Positions 50,933-62,420 of a DNA stretch of 64,000 nucleotides are shown piece by piece. Source of the DNA: Hymenolepis diminuta (Eukaryota > Platyhelminthes > Cestoda > Cyclophyllidea > Hymenolepididae); NCBI GenBank assembly GCA_900708905.1, contig CAADRB010000031.1, positions 2,011,576 through 2,075,575 of the forward strand, given 5' to 3'. Every line of letters begins with the position of its first letter. The stretch's first letter is position 1. Position numbers and translations under genes: made by a program. The notes below the pieces were generated by a model. That model saw nothing but the letters and a program-made list of their open reading frames with translations. It had not been told where the DNA came from and ran no database searches.

Positions 50933-52595
50933 ACTAACAAGGGATTGTATGAAGGTAATTATACAAGGAATTTAAATCCACGTTCAAAGGGCCACTGCTT
51001 CTTTGAAATATAGTTTCATAATCTGGGAAGGGAAATATAAGAATATGAATATCAGTAGATATATCAATCTGTTTTTTAAATAATGCATTTATTTGGAACC
51101 CTTGCAAAGCAGTAAAGGAGAACGCATAATGTATGTTTCATTAAGTAAGCTAGAGAGTTCATATTTTTAAATGTGTTGGACTTTAGCGGAAAAATATTAT
51201 GGATAATAATTTTTTAATGAAAACTATTAACATTTTTCTATAAAAATATGCAATTAGCAACTACGATCCAATGGTAATTGTTATAGTTACTGAGTTTCAA
51301 GGTTCAATTTTTACCTTACTTCGAAGTTTTCGGATTGCTTTCCTGATTTTCAAGCTTGTTTAAGTGCAAATAAAAACCAAAACCCATTCACTGTTCCTTT
51401 TACAACACTCGATTATTTATTTTTATTGAACCACTAAGTATGCTTTTTGACCCTCTTTCGGATCTGATGAAAAAGTGGATAAAGATAAATGAGATATTCT
51501 AAGGTTCGATCTCCCTTATTTCCACCGAACTTTTATATTTTTCCAGTAGCTTATGGTCGTTATCTCTATATTTTAATCATCAGGTAGAAATTTCAATTAA
51601 TGAATGACTTCTAATACGGTGTAATTTTTTATTGTCCAATTAACCCCAGTATAGTCTTCTATTGATTCTTTAACCTATTTCAAATAATTGCCAAACCAAA
51701 TTTCTGGAATTTACATAAACTCCTTTTGGAATAATAAGATATGCACTAATTTTAGTCTCTAGTACTCTATGTAGTTCATCTTAAAACCGTTTTTTTTCAC
51801 ACATATGCCTTCTTTCAGTTATAGATAGAATGTCTGCACTTGATCCGATTTATATGATCTGAACGTTTAAGAATACTCTATCAACAACACCTTAGTAAAA
51901 CGTTTGGAAATGCAATCCAACAGCACATTTCACACTTCTTTACATATTTTGTTTGCCAAATCCTGCCAGTAAATCAAAGTTCTACCTACTAATTATAAGT
52001 ACACCTGACTACTTACAATTAATATCTTTTATTCTACAGTGGATCATATCTCAAAATTTTGGGGAAGCAAAATGTTTGATTTTGTTTTACTTAATTTCAC
52101 TCCTTTGTTAATTTAATTTTTTAGAACAGTATCAGCATTTCTCAGTGTGTTCGGACATTTCTTATTTCACTATTTACTTGCCAGAGTTATGTACGATAAT
52201 ATCTCCATCATTGATAAACGATTTTGAGCAAGTGAGATAAGTCACATTGAAGTAAAAGTTACTCCTTAAAACAGGCAAGCAGTGCGAGTTTATGTGAGTT
52301 TAAGCAAAATAAAATTTTCAACAATCTTGGGATTAACTCGGAAATCTAAAGCTAGGTACCGTCTTGGCCGTTTCATATCTATAAACCATTATCGGATTTT
52401 TTGAGTCAAAATGATCGAATTTCAAGATACTGATGATAGATTGATATCATTTTTTGGACTGATTTAAGGTATTTTGGTCACCTGAAAGTTAGTTAAGGCA
52501 CACGACAAAATTTACTTTTGGCATTAAGTATGCTGGTGTTTTATTAGCCTTAACGTCTCGGCGTTCTCTTCACAAGTCATTAATTCTAACCATAT
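50933..52595. other. AT-rich non-coding DNA
   Basis: Nothing recognised. Confidence 0.6.
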
Positions 52596-52599
52596 GGTT

Positions 52600-53170
52600 A
52601 CTGTTTTGACTCACAAGCCGTGTAGGAACTGCCAGATCTCCCCCTTTTTTCCTTCCTAAATTTCACCAAAACGAACAGTCCCCTCCGAACAGAAACACAT
52701 AAAAGAGGGTCCTTAATGCGGACCGCAAACATTCCTAACCATCTCTCTCTAATTCTTTCTGCGCATGTGTGTATATTTAACAGCGAAGTTTATTTCAATC
52801 AGCTGTTGTGGCTTGTTGTGGAAAACCCACTCATCCTTCCATCCTGGCTATAAACCCAAAAGAAGACCACCTTTCTCCACCCCTTCGTATAACCAACTTC
52901 TCCGCCAATAACGTAAAACACCCAGTGATTATTTAAAACGCATTGATCATATAGATGGAGTGTTGAGGGGACCACCACAACAGTTGCGTTTCCTTTTCTG
53001 TCTCCGCGCATCCGGGTACTAATAAAGAGAGCCTCTGGTCAGTGAAGTATGAGGCAAAGCCGACGAAAATATACACGCTGTCGTTAAATTACAACGAGGG
53101 AGAGTCAGAGTGGCTTAAGTGTTCATTTCGACATTCAAATACGTGTGCGTGTGTTTTAAGTTGGAAATGA
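52600..53170. other. GC-richer block, candidate promoter or exon
   Basis: About 570 bp less AT-rich than its surroundings, with CpGs and C/T-rich runs. A 70-codon minus frame (53011-52799) starting MRGDRKGNATVVVVPSTLHL matches nothing I know. On the plus strand 'GGTCAGTGAAG' near 53037-53047 resembles an arthropod initiator (TCAGT), but no TATA or downstream element is clear. It could be a promoter with a first exon, or an old element. Confidence 0.3.
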
Positions 53171-56100
53171 GTGTAAATTTCCCAAGTCATCCATCATTGT
53201 TAAGGACACCTAAAAGCGTAACGGGGTTTAAACAAGAGCCCTAACAAGCTGGCTTTACTTGTGACGTTCTTTTTAAAAACGCCTTCGAAATTATCCACAA
53301 GTTCATTTTTGTATTCGTAAATTTTATTCCCACCGCGTGGGAGAAGTGACTTGGCTTTAAGGTTCAATTTTTTTCTGAAACAAACAAGCTTCCTCTAGTT
53401 GTTCAGATACTTCTGTATATAATATAAATAAAAAATTGAATTTATAAATACTGTTATTTGCACTAGTCTTCAGATTATTACCCGTATGGATAATTGTGTT
53501 TTACTTATTCTTACTCTGTTTTTTATTTTTAATGCTTGAAAGTTATGTAAATGGTAAAGCAAATAATTTTTTTTCCTGTTACAGATAAAACAAAGGATTA
53601 AATAAGGATAAATAAAAAGGATCGAACATTTACGATGGCTTTAAATAGGGTAGAGATAGGAAAATAGTGGGTGAGTATAGTAGAGAACAACTTGTAATCT
53701 AATTTTCACTTGTGAAATAGCGCCGAATCTGATAGCCGTACTTCACTCTAGCTCTCGATTAAATGTGGGTCTCTAATAATAAGGGGGACCCTGAAGCATT
53801 ATTTTACTGTGGACTCGGTAGAAATTGAAGGAATGGACAAAGAGAGATTATTCAATTTTCTTAAAACTCTATGAATAAATTGATCACTGGCCTCTCAAGC
53901 TAAGAGTGAGTTAGCTTAATAATTAGCAGAAATATTATTGTTACTTTCCATGACAATGCAAAAAACTGCATTTTGTAATCACGAAAGCACTTTATAGTAA
54001 AAGAGCGGTTAAATAACAAAAAAACATGATAAAGGAGATGATGGAGCAGACAAAGGGAATAAATTAAGGACATCAAAAGAGTTTTACATCATTTAATTCT
54101 GGATTCAGGCGGTAAATTTTTTCCCTAACGATTATAATTTACTAATTCATATTTCATTCCTCCAGATTTCAAATTTTTGGATTTGAATCCATGTTTATGA
54201 ATGAGTTTGTATCGGCAATGCTCGATTCTAACTTAACAGTGAATTAAATTGCCATCTTGATAAATACATCTCGTCTGTGAGACAAGTGCAGTTAGAATTT
54301 AATAAGTAAGATGTTTTAACATAGCTAACTATATTTTACTCAAGGGGAAATATAATAATAAATATCATTACTCATGAATAAGGAGGCGCTCGTTGTTTCA
54401 TAATTTTCGTTTAATGAAATTTTATTAATGCTTCCCTACTAGCTCATTAAAATCCAATATTGTCCTCCCTTTTGCAATGAAAGAAAGACAATCTTCTAGC
54501 CATACAATGAGTTCAAACCGGCTGTGAATTTGAATGATCCATCTTGTGTTTTTGTTCATTTTGCGTCTGGACGTGTATAAGAGGACTGATTTGTTGGAGC
54601 ATGGAGTGGTTGCCGTGAAAAAACTGAAACCAAAAAATATAAACCTTACTCATCATCGTTATTTTTGGCATTGAAAGTTGCCAAACATACACTTCAAGCC
54701 TTTTTCAGTCACACGAATCACAGTTTGACATGATTATTCATGACTCACTCACAGAAAAATTAAAGAGAATGAACTTTTTGACAGTGATTGGCAATGCTTG
54801 AATTGTGGTGAAAATGTTCTGAAACTTATGATCCTTTTTACACTCATGATGACAGCTGTGTACACAAAGTGGGTTAGCCCGTCAAATTATGATTGGTTGA
54901 TTTAATATACTTATTATAGATATATGTGAATGAATGAACTTGCATGCAGTCATGACGTAACGTCTGAATTTTTTTGGAATTATGTTGTCAGATAGTGAAA
55001 AATAAAATTTCCTCACTAAATATGTTTAAGTGAATTTTTGTTTTAAGAAAGTGCCTAAATATCAATAAGACAAAATGTAGTTTAATCATATAAACATTCC
55101 TTAATATCATTAAAGAAATTATCAACCGTGTTTGACTTACATTGGGGTAATTTGCCCAGAAGTTGCTGCAATGAAAAGCTCATTTTCTATCACAACGATA
55201 TAGTAGATCATTTACATAATTGCTGTACATCGATTTGACAGATTTGGGTTGACTCCTCTGCAAATGCTCGTCAGAGAACAGCTGAATACTTTACGTTCAA
55301 GCTGCAAGTTAGATTATCAAAAGCAGTTCTAGTTAGCATAACCACTAGATAAGTACGTGCTTTGTTACGGTGAAAACATCATGCATTCACCTTTCTGCTG
55401 TTCACAATCAGCCCGAAAGTCCGAACCGATGGGTGACCATCAAAGAATGTCAAGTTATACATGTATCTGCTCTTATGCATTAAAATTTAATGCATTTTGG
55501 AATTGAAGATATATATAAATGTCCATCAGCATTCCCTATTTAATACTTCTTATGAAAATAATTGTGTTCCTGTATAATCCCTAATCGGGGCTAAATTTTA
55601 TGCACAAAGATTTCAACTCAGTCAAAGTGGAGAAACTCGGAGAACTGCTTTTAAAGAAGAAAGATCAGATACTTCTTTGACATATAATAAAATTTAATGA
55701 TAAATTTACTAAATTTAATAATAAACAATGAAACGAAGGATTTTTAGTTTGGTTTTATGACATGAAATCCGCTTACGATTTAAAACATTAAAACTTATAT
55801 TTATTTCCATTGCCATCTTCTCAAACAAGCAGATAACAACTATTATCTGGAAACGTTACAAAATATTTATTAATAATTAATTTTTCTAATCCATGCTCGA
55901 TGACTTCGTCAATATCCTTATTCAAGATTCTCATAATAGATTTCTTACGACTTCTATGTAACGTCAGGATTTGCGAATGTAACGCACAAATAAACTACGA
56001 ATAAATTATCACGGCGTTTTTAGAACTCCATAACATCATCTCCTAAAAATAAAATTTAATTATTTCGTGCACACATATTTGATGACCTCACTTATAACTA

Positions 56101-57489
56101 GATCTTTACCTGTACCGCCTAGAAAATCGACTTTAATTGCTCGCTGCAGCGTCGATCTGCGTCGACAGATTTTTTTAGTTTGGTAAGATCTTAGCTAAAA
56201 TTTTCAACCTTTGATTATAACACAAAGACCCATCCAAAATCAGTTTAATCAAGAGAATTTACTCTAAGTGACTGATTTGATATCATAATTACCTGGTAAA
56301 AATTTTGTCAGAATCCATTCACATTTCAAGTTTTCACTATTACTCACTTACTTAGCCACTTAATCACACCAATCTGAAAGGCATTTAACTGCCAACTAGA
56401 TCAATTCTTTTAATTACTGATGAAACTATCATATACTGGAACATCAAATTAATTAACTTGAAACATCATGAATCATTACCTTTCAACTTCAAACTCTTGA
56501 TATTCGTGAATCACTATTCTATTCTAAATTAATATTCCAGTTTAATGCGTCCTTTATAATATATCACCTCTGTGCATAGCTAGATTAATTAATCTCGAAA
56601 GAAACTTGGAAATTGTACATTTTATTTAAGGTCATCCGTAATTTGCAATTTCGAGATTAAGATTTCATCGAAAATTCAAAAGGTCATGAGAGTGTATCTA
56701 TGTCGGATTTTCTCGCTTGACCTGCAGTATGCGAGGGCACATTTGTGAAACATTAATTAATGCAATGCAAAATGTCAGAATTTCAATCCCACGATCAACC
56801 CCAGCCTAATTGAAGAAATCTGTTAACTTGACATTTTAAATTTCGTGGGAGTAGTTAAAAAATATCATACCTCCAGATAAAAATCGATTCATGTTGTACG
56901 ATTAGCTTCTCGTAAATTTATAAATAAAATAAAGAAGAATATCACTACTATTCTAAAATTTGGAGTTCGTAATCTCTTACAATAGGAGTATTACTGAATT
57001 TATGATAATACTTATTTCATTCCTCCTTTATTAAGTACAAGAAAATTATAAAACGATGAATAGAAAATAACATTTAGAAATATTAAAATCTCGGCTATTT
57101 TAAAATCTTAAAAGCAAGTTTATTCCCCTCTCACCCTAAAAATGAGAGTGGCATAAAAATATCTTTTTTTGTACTTGACGAATACGGGTACAGTTTTTCT
57201 TCTACAGTTAGATGAATTTGTATTTGACGAGATTAAACGGATATTCAAGCTAATTTTTAACCGAGTACTCTCAAACACATGAAGAAATTGAGATTTTAAG
57301 AATGAAGGAACCTTAACCACAACTAGCGCCATAGAACTTCTGGTCTCAAGAATTGAATCCTCCAATTTATCCTTTTTTCTTAGTAAATGTTATACGGAAA
57401 GTTAGATGCTCCTTGTCCAAATCGTGTTTTTGATACAGCCTTTTGTTCAAATAGGTCAAATTTGTAATATGTAATAAATATAACTAGGG
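53171..57489. other. AT-rich non-coding DNA
   Basis: More than 4 kb with no supported gene. A minus-strand 81-codon frame (57365-57120) starting MEDSILETRSSMALVVVKVP is unrecognised. The stretch 54460-54900 is less AT-rich, with no motif. Confidence 0.55.
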
Positions 57490-57655
57490 ATGGAGTCAGA
57501 GTATGATAGCTTTCCCGTTTCTAAACCATCTAGAAAATACTGTATGCACTTTGATTCTTAGTGAGCAGTTCTACTCAGCTTGAATTCGAGTCTCTCGTAA
57601 GAGTGCCTACAATTATTGTTAACGCTTCCTTAGGTGAACTTGGAGTTTAAGACTG
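57490..57655 (+). repeat. SINE fragment (body and right end)
   Basis: 'GAGTCTCTCGTAAGAGTGCC' and 'GTTAACGCTTCCTTAGGTGA' match the body and right end of the 50.7 kb and 7.1 kb SINE copies in order and spacing. The tRNA-like head is degraded. Confidence 0.55.
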
Positions 57656-60014
57656 TCACCAGACTGGCGCTCATTATTTGATTAATTTAATCATTTAATT
57701 ATTAAGCGCATTAAAAAGAATTGTTTCACGCCAGTTTTTATGGGTAGAGGGAAGAACTTCTGAAGTCATTTGTTAGTTAACTCATAGTAACTAGTGGTTG
57801 ATTTCGAGCTCATAGTCTTTGACGACAGACAATTAAAGTAATTAACTAGGCTTCAGATATATTACAAATGACATTTGATCAAATATTAGGTCACCTTAAT
57901 CTCAGGCCCTTATTTTGTGCTAGTAGGATTCACACGTCAGATGGTCATGTGAGTTTTACTATCCCTTCAGAGAATTCCAGAAGTTTAAATGATCGAGAAA
58001 GTGTTGAGCAATTAGCAAACCACAACGTACAGAACTAATCGGATAAAAAGATGGCAACGAATCTATGCAAATTATAAGACCACTGTTTTGATAATTAATA
58101 ATCAAAAGTTTTAAAATTATGAGAGTTGTTTTACAATACTTTGACTTTTAACTTTATGTTAGATGTGTTTTCTTTAGTTCCTTTACATCAATCAAAAATT
58201 AATTTATTTATATTTAAAGAAAAAGGGGTTGCTTCCCAGTGACCATTTAGATAGCTTATATAAAAATCATACCTAAAGGTGGCAAGAGAGTGGAAATTAC
58301 AAAATCGAAAAAATTCTCCCTACACTATTTACGGATATAATCCCTTTTCCCTTTCTTTTCTACTGCAGTAGTTAATAATAAGTCCACTTATTTGAAGACC
58401 GTAAAACGGATGCAAATCGAACAAGAGGATACAAAGCTGTCAAATTCTAACACATAGAAGAAAGATCTTTTCACAACTTTATGATTGTTCTTTTGGATTT
58501 TTATATTCCTTTTCATATTTAATTTACAATGTTTGGTTCTGAAGGCTTATTCATGGATACATTTTCTTCTTACTTCGTTGATGAGCCTTGAATTTGGGAT
58601 TATTGTATTAAAGTACACAACCAGTAGCTAAAAGAACGGAAAGAGGGTTGCGTGGCTGAATTCTATTTTACACACTTGCTGAATCTGACATGTCCATCTT
58701 AAACTACCAGGGTTTGAGTACACCAAAACTGACTTGAAGATGATAGATATTTAGAACTTAGGTAGTAAGAGAATTTAATCTTTTTTCAATCAAGAATGTT
58801 CAAGTAGTTTTACAATATTACCACTTTTTAATGTCCATGGGTAGTCCGATAACCGTCAATCTTTCCATACATTTCGCTCTATGATTTTTTAAAACTTTAT
58901 CTACTTTATCCTACCAATATTTTCTAAATATATAATTTTGCAAATCAAAACCAAAACTTTCTTTAAATTACCTATCAAATTTGGATGAGAGAAAAACACG
59001 CACAATATATTCAATCACTCTAAGAGAATTGCTGAGAGATGCGAATATATCTAATTTGAAGGCATTGATGTATTTAATTTTAATAGAATTGTCAGACAAG
59101 GACTTTCGAGTCAGCTGATTCCTACTACATCATTCAGTCAGCCAGCTGGTAAATCCCGTACTTTGCAACTGGCGACCTTTGCACGTAAAACCAGTTAAAC
59201 TTTCATAGAAAAATGTAACAATTTACAATCTGTGGTTGTGTTTAAGAAAATTAGATAATGTCTAGGAATCCACAAAATCACAGTTCGCTTGTTAAATGGT
59301 GAGTGTTAAAATAACAAATGAGATAGAGGTGAGGGGGGGCGGGGTATTAACTGTCTGTCTTAACTAGACTGTGCGTTCACACGTTTTGATAAAGTTAAGA
59401 AAACAAAAATTATTCAGCATGCGCGAAATGAACCATGTGGTCAACCACCGTCAAAACCTGTCCGCCTAATTTTTGGGCTGGCTAGCCAAATTGGACTGAC
59501 TGGATTTTGTATGTTTACTCAAAAATCAAGGTATGATACATGCATAATGGTGGAGGTTTTAATCGAGGTCACCTTTAAATATAGTCAATGGCTATCTCGA
59601 TATTGGCGCGATCTAAATGGATTTAATGCAGATATGGTCCATTTTATTGAATGTTCAAAAGATAATGATATCCCAAGATAGCTTAAAATTTTTATTACTA
59701 ATTCATTATTTTAAGGAGGTGAAAAGGTCACTAATGAAGAACCCAAGACTGAAATACCCTCCAAAATAATACAAAAAATAGTGAACCTGATAAATGGTAA
59801 TGGGACGAAAAGGTGACAGATATATTTTATTGCTAACTAAACCACCAAAGAATCGCTGAGGATAACAATTCCAATTTTCTGTTTACTTCAAAGCTCTAAT
59901 TGAAGAGGAATGGTTGCAGTGTAGTTTCTAAAAAAATGTGAACAGCATCAAAATAGTCAAAATAAAATTAGCATAAAAGTTAGACAAATTTGATCTGAAA
60001 GAAAATAGATGTTC
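57656..60014. other. AT-rich non-coding DNA
   Basis: No gene recognised. A short G-rich run is at 59331-59345. A less AT-rich patch at 59400-59520 is unrecognised. Confidence 0.6.
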
Positions 60015-60016
60015 TA

Positions 60017-60042
60017 ACAGGTTGTAACAGAAGTTCTGTCCA
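60017..60042 (+). repeat. mariner copy 2 left terminal inverted repeat
   Basis: Reads ACAGGTTGTAACAGAAGTTC and continues. It matches the inverse of 61259-61284 except at two outer positions. Confidence 0.9.
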
Positions 60043-60178
60043 TTTTTAAGCTGTGTTTAGGAATCGATTACTTCAATTTAGCTTGCTGTATGCTCGTCTC
60101 TAGTAATTAATAAATGTTATTTCCTCTTTCAGATTGTGTGCTAATTATCGTTATTAACAACTATTTCTACATTTCAAA

Positions 60179-61213
60179 TAAAAAGCACATCAGGCATATT
60201 TTACTTTTTGAATTTTATAAAGGAAATACTTCAAGCTCAGCAACAAAAACACTCAAAGACACTTATGAAAATAAAATGGAAATTTTGTGAATGAAAAGAC
60301 CTGCAGAGGATGGTTTTCTGCAGGTGGTTTCAAAAAGGATGACTTCAGCCAGAAAGACGAACCGAGAGTAGGATGCTCAAGAATACTCAATTCTGAGCAA
60401 TTGCAAGTTGCTATTGATGAAAATCCAACTTGCACAACTAGAGAACTGAGCGAAACCTTTCACATAACCCATATAACCATATGTAGGGAAATGAAAAGAT
60501 TTGGCTGGAAATGTCACAGGTTGGGAAATGGGTCCCACATGATTTGTTGGAAATCAACAGTGTGTGACCTGTTGTGTTTCACTGCCTTCTCGTGAACTTC
60601 GGGCACTTTTTTAGACTAAATCATAACTGACAGCGACGAGAGGTGGTGGATCCTTTACAACAATGCTAAGCTCAAAAGACTGGCTAAATCGTAGTTCAAA
60701 GCCAATTCCAAAACCGCGACAATTCGGGAGGGCGCCCGAAAAAATTCTTCTATGTGTATGGTGGGATTTGAAGGGAATTGTTTATTATGAACTAGTGGGT
60801 GACAATCAAACAATAACATCTGAAGTTTGCTGTCAGCAGCTAACTCGTTTAAAAGCAGTTGACGGCAGGAAAAACGGTCTTCTTCAATCAATCAAAAAGG
60901 AGCGATTCTGCACCATGGCAATGCCAGATCCCACACTTCAAGGGTAACCAAAATTCTCGTTGAGGAATTTGGCCGGGAAATCATGCATCACTCATCATAT
61001 TCTACCCATCTTGCACTAGCCGATTTTCATCTTTTCAGGAGCTTACGGAATCATCAAATGGGACAAAGGCATACTTCAAGAGAAGAGGTGGAAATGAAGC
61101 TAGTTTTCTTTTTTGAGTCCAAACTGGGTAAATTCTATGAGGAAGGGATGAGAAAGCTTATGGCAAGATGGGAAGATGCAATTGATAAAAATGGTGACTA
61201 TGTTGAACATTAA
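60179..61213 (+). pseudogene. mariner transposase pseudogene, copy 2
   Basis: About 345 codons in broken frames, with the same N-terminal stop, frame changes and TAG after the first catalytic motif as copy 1, because that part is sequence-identical. The first Asp is at 60635-60637 ('SDERWW'). The second catalytic position (60917-60919) reads HHGNARSH, so Asp has become Gly, a different lesion from the Glu in copy 1. The third Asp (61022-61024) is kept, in 'STHLALADFHLF'. Thirty-four residues separate positions two and three. The C-terminal part is open through 'SREEVEMKLVFFFESKLGKF', 'MARWEDAIDKNGDYVEH' and a normal stop at 61211-61213. It cannot be active, but the tail is less decayed than in copy 1. 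Confidence 0.9.
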
Positions 61214-61258
61214 ATAAATGTTTTTTGGAAAAATTTTTCCTTTAATTCAAGTTAAAAA

Positions 61259-61284
61259 TGGACAGAACTTCTGTTACAAGCTGA
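61259..61284 (-). repeat. mariner copy 2 right terminal inverted repeat
   Basis: Inverted partner of 60017-60042, ending at a TA duplication (61285-61286). Confidence 0.9.
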
Positions 61285-61286
61285 TA

Positions 61287-62139
61287 TTAGACTCAATTTA
61301 TGATTAAGCCACTTTGAGTTCTTAGTCTTAGATGTCTGAACCCCTTCAATGTAATTCAGTTAAATTATTCGTTCTGGCTTCTCATTTTTGGAGATCATTT
61401 TCTATGTTCTAATAATGAATAAAGTCACTGACAGGTGAGCTCCTATTTCAAAGTTTTAAATAAATAAATAATAATTTGTTATTAATAAAAAGGAGAATAA
61501 GAAGGACAAACCTAACCTGCGAATTTAATTAAAATTCGAATTGGACTAAAGCATTTTTCCGCAGTTCCTTAAACCACTCAGTAACCCATTATAGAACTTG
61601 TGTTTGTGAATTGCAGCACTTGTAGGCCTTTTTATCACCCTATCCTTCATACTGATTTCGTGTGACAAGAACTTTGAAATTTCTTGAACATTTAAAGATC
61701 TTAAATTTTCGTATGGAGTCGCTTTTCTGATATACATATATATATATATATACTTTCGATATAAGGGGAAAATGTTTGCATTGAAGTACTCTAATTCAGG
61801 CAGGTAAATGGAGTTAAATGCTAATCAATTTTTGATTACATTGTAGTAAAAATCGAAGTCGTGTCATATATCTCTTTTAGACAGGTTAAGGTCATTACCT
61901 CCGTACCTTTCTGAATGAAAATAATACAAACTACGTATTTTTTTATTTCAGTGTAGAAAACGGCTAAATATCGTAAATGATACAGTTTTCTTAACTCTGA
62001 TTATTTTCTTCGATCAACCTTGAATAAGTCCGTAATTTTTAATATTATCAGTCAAACTTAATCAAAATAACTTTTAAAGAACCATTGTGACACTGCATAT
62101 TTTTAATGTACCATATTCAGTATAAAGTGAAGTCTGTCC
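61287..62139. other. AT-rich spacer with TA microsatellite
   Basis: Contains an alternating TA run at 61736-61752. A 63-codon minus frame (61737-61546) is unrecognised. Confidence 0.6.
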
Positions 62140-62420
62140 AGGAAAAGAAGCGGCGTTAATTGACTGGTGTTAAAGCATCAGAAATGGAAACGAGAAAACG
62201 AGAATAAGAGCATGGAGCGGTGAAGGAATGCAAGTCCAAAAGAAAGTCCACGAAGGCGGAAGAGTGCCTCTTCGAGGAGGCACGCCGAAAGAGATCTAAA
62301 GACGTCGGGGAGTGGAGAAGCAAGCTGATAACGACAACTGTTTTAACCTTCTGCTGTTGTGGAAGATTTACAACAAGAAGAAGCGGAATTTAAACCCAAC
62401 GCTCTTCAATTTAACATATC
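62140..62420 (+). other. GC-rich block with a 61-codon basic open frame, candidate exon
   Basis: A purine-rich block less AT-rich than its surroundings. An open frame without ATG runs from 62208 to the stop at 62391. It is rich in Lys, Arg and Glu, then has a short hydrophobic, Cys-rich stretch ('LITTTVLTFCCCGRF'). No family is recognised. A perfect 7-bp hairpin with a 6-nt loop lies at 62264-62283. It could be an exon of a host gene, or an unidentified relic. Confidence 0.3.

Larger units (their letters stand above)
60017..61284 (+). mobile_element. mariner (DD34D) element, copy 2, dead
   Basis: A 1268-bp element with 26-bp terminal inverted repeats (60017-60042 and 61259-61284), flanked by TA on both sides (60015-60016 and 61285-61286). 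It is the same family and orientation as the copy at 19.9 kb. From 60065 to 60796 it is identical by eye to that copy. The first 48 bp and the last ~490 bp differ. The 3' half is better preserved here, with an open 76-codon C-terminal frame ending at 61213. Confidence 0.93.

Noticed and set aside
61736..61752. TA dinucleotide run considered as a mariner target hot spot
   Set aside because: It lies some 450 bp beyond the mariner end and has no terminal repeats next to it. It is a plain microsatellite.
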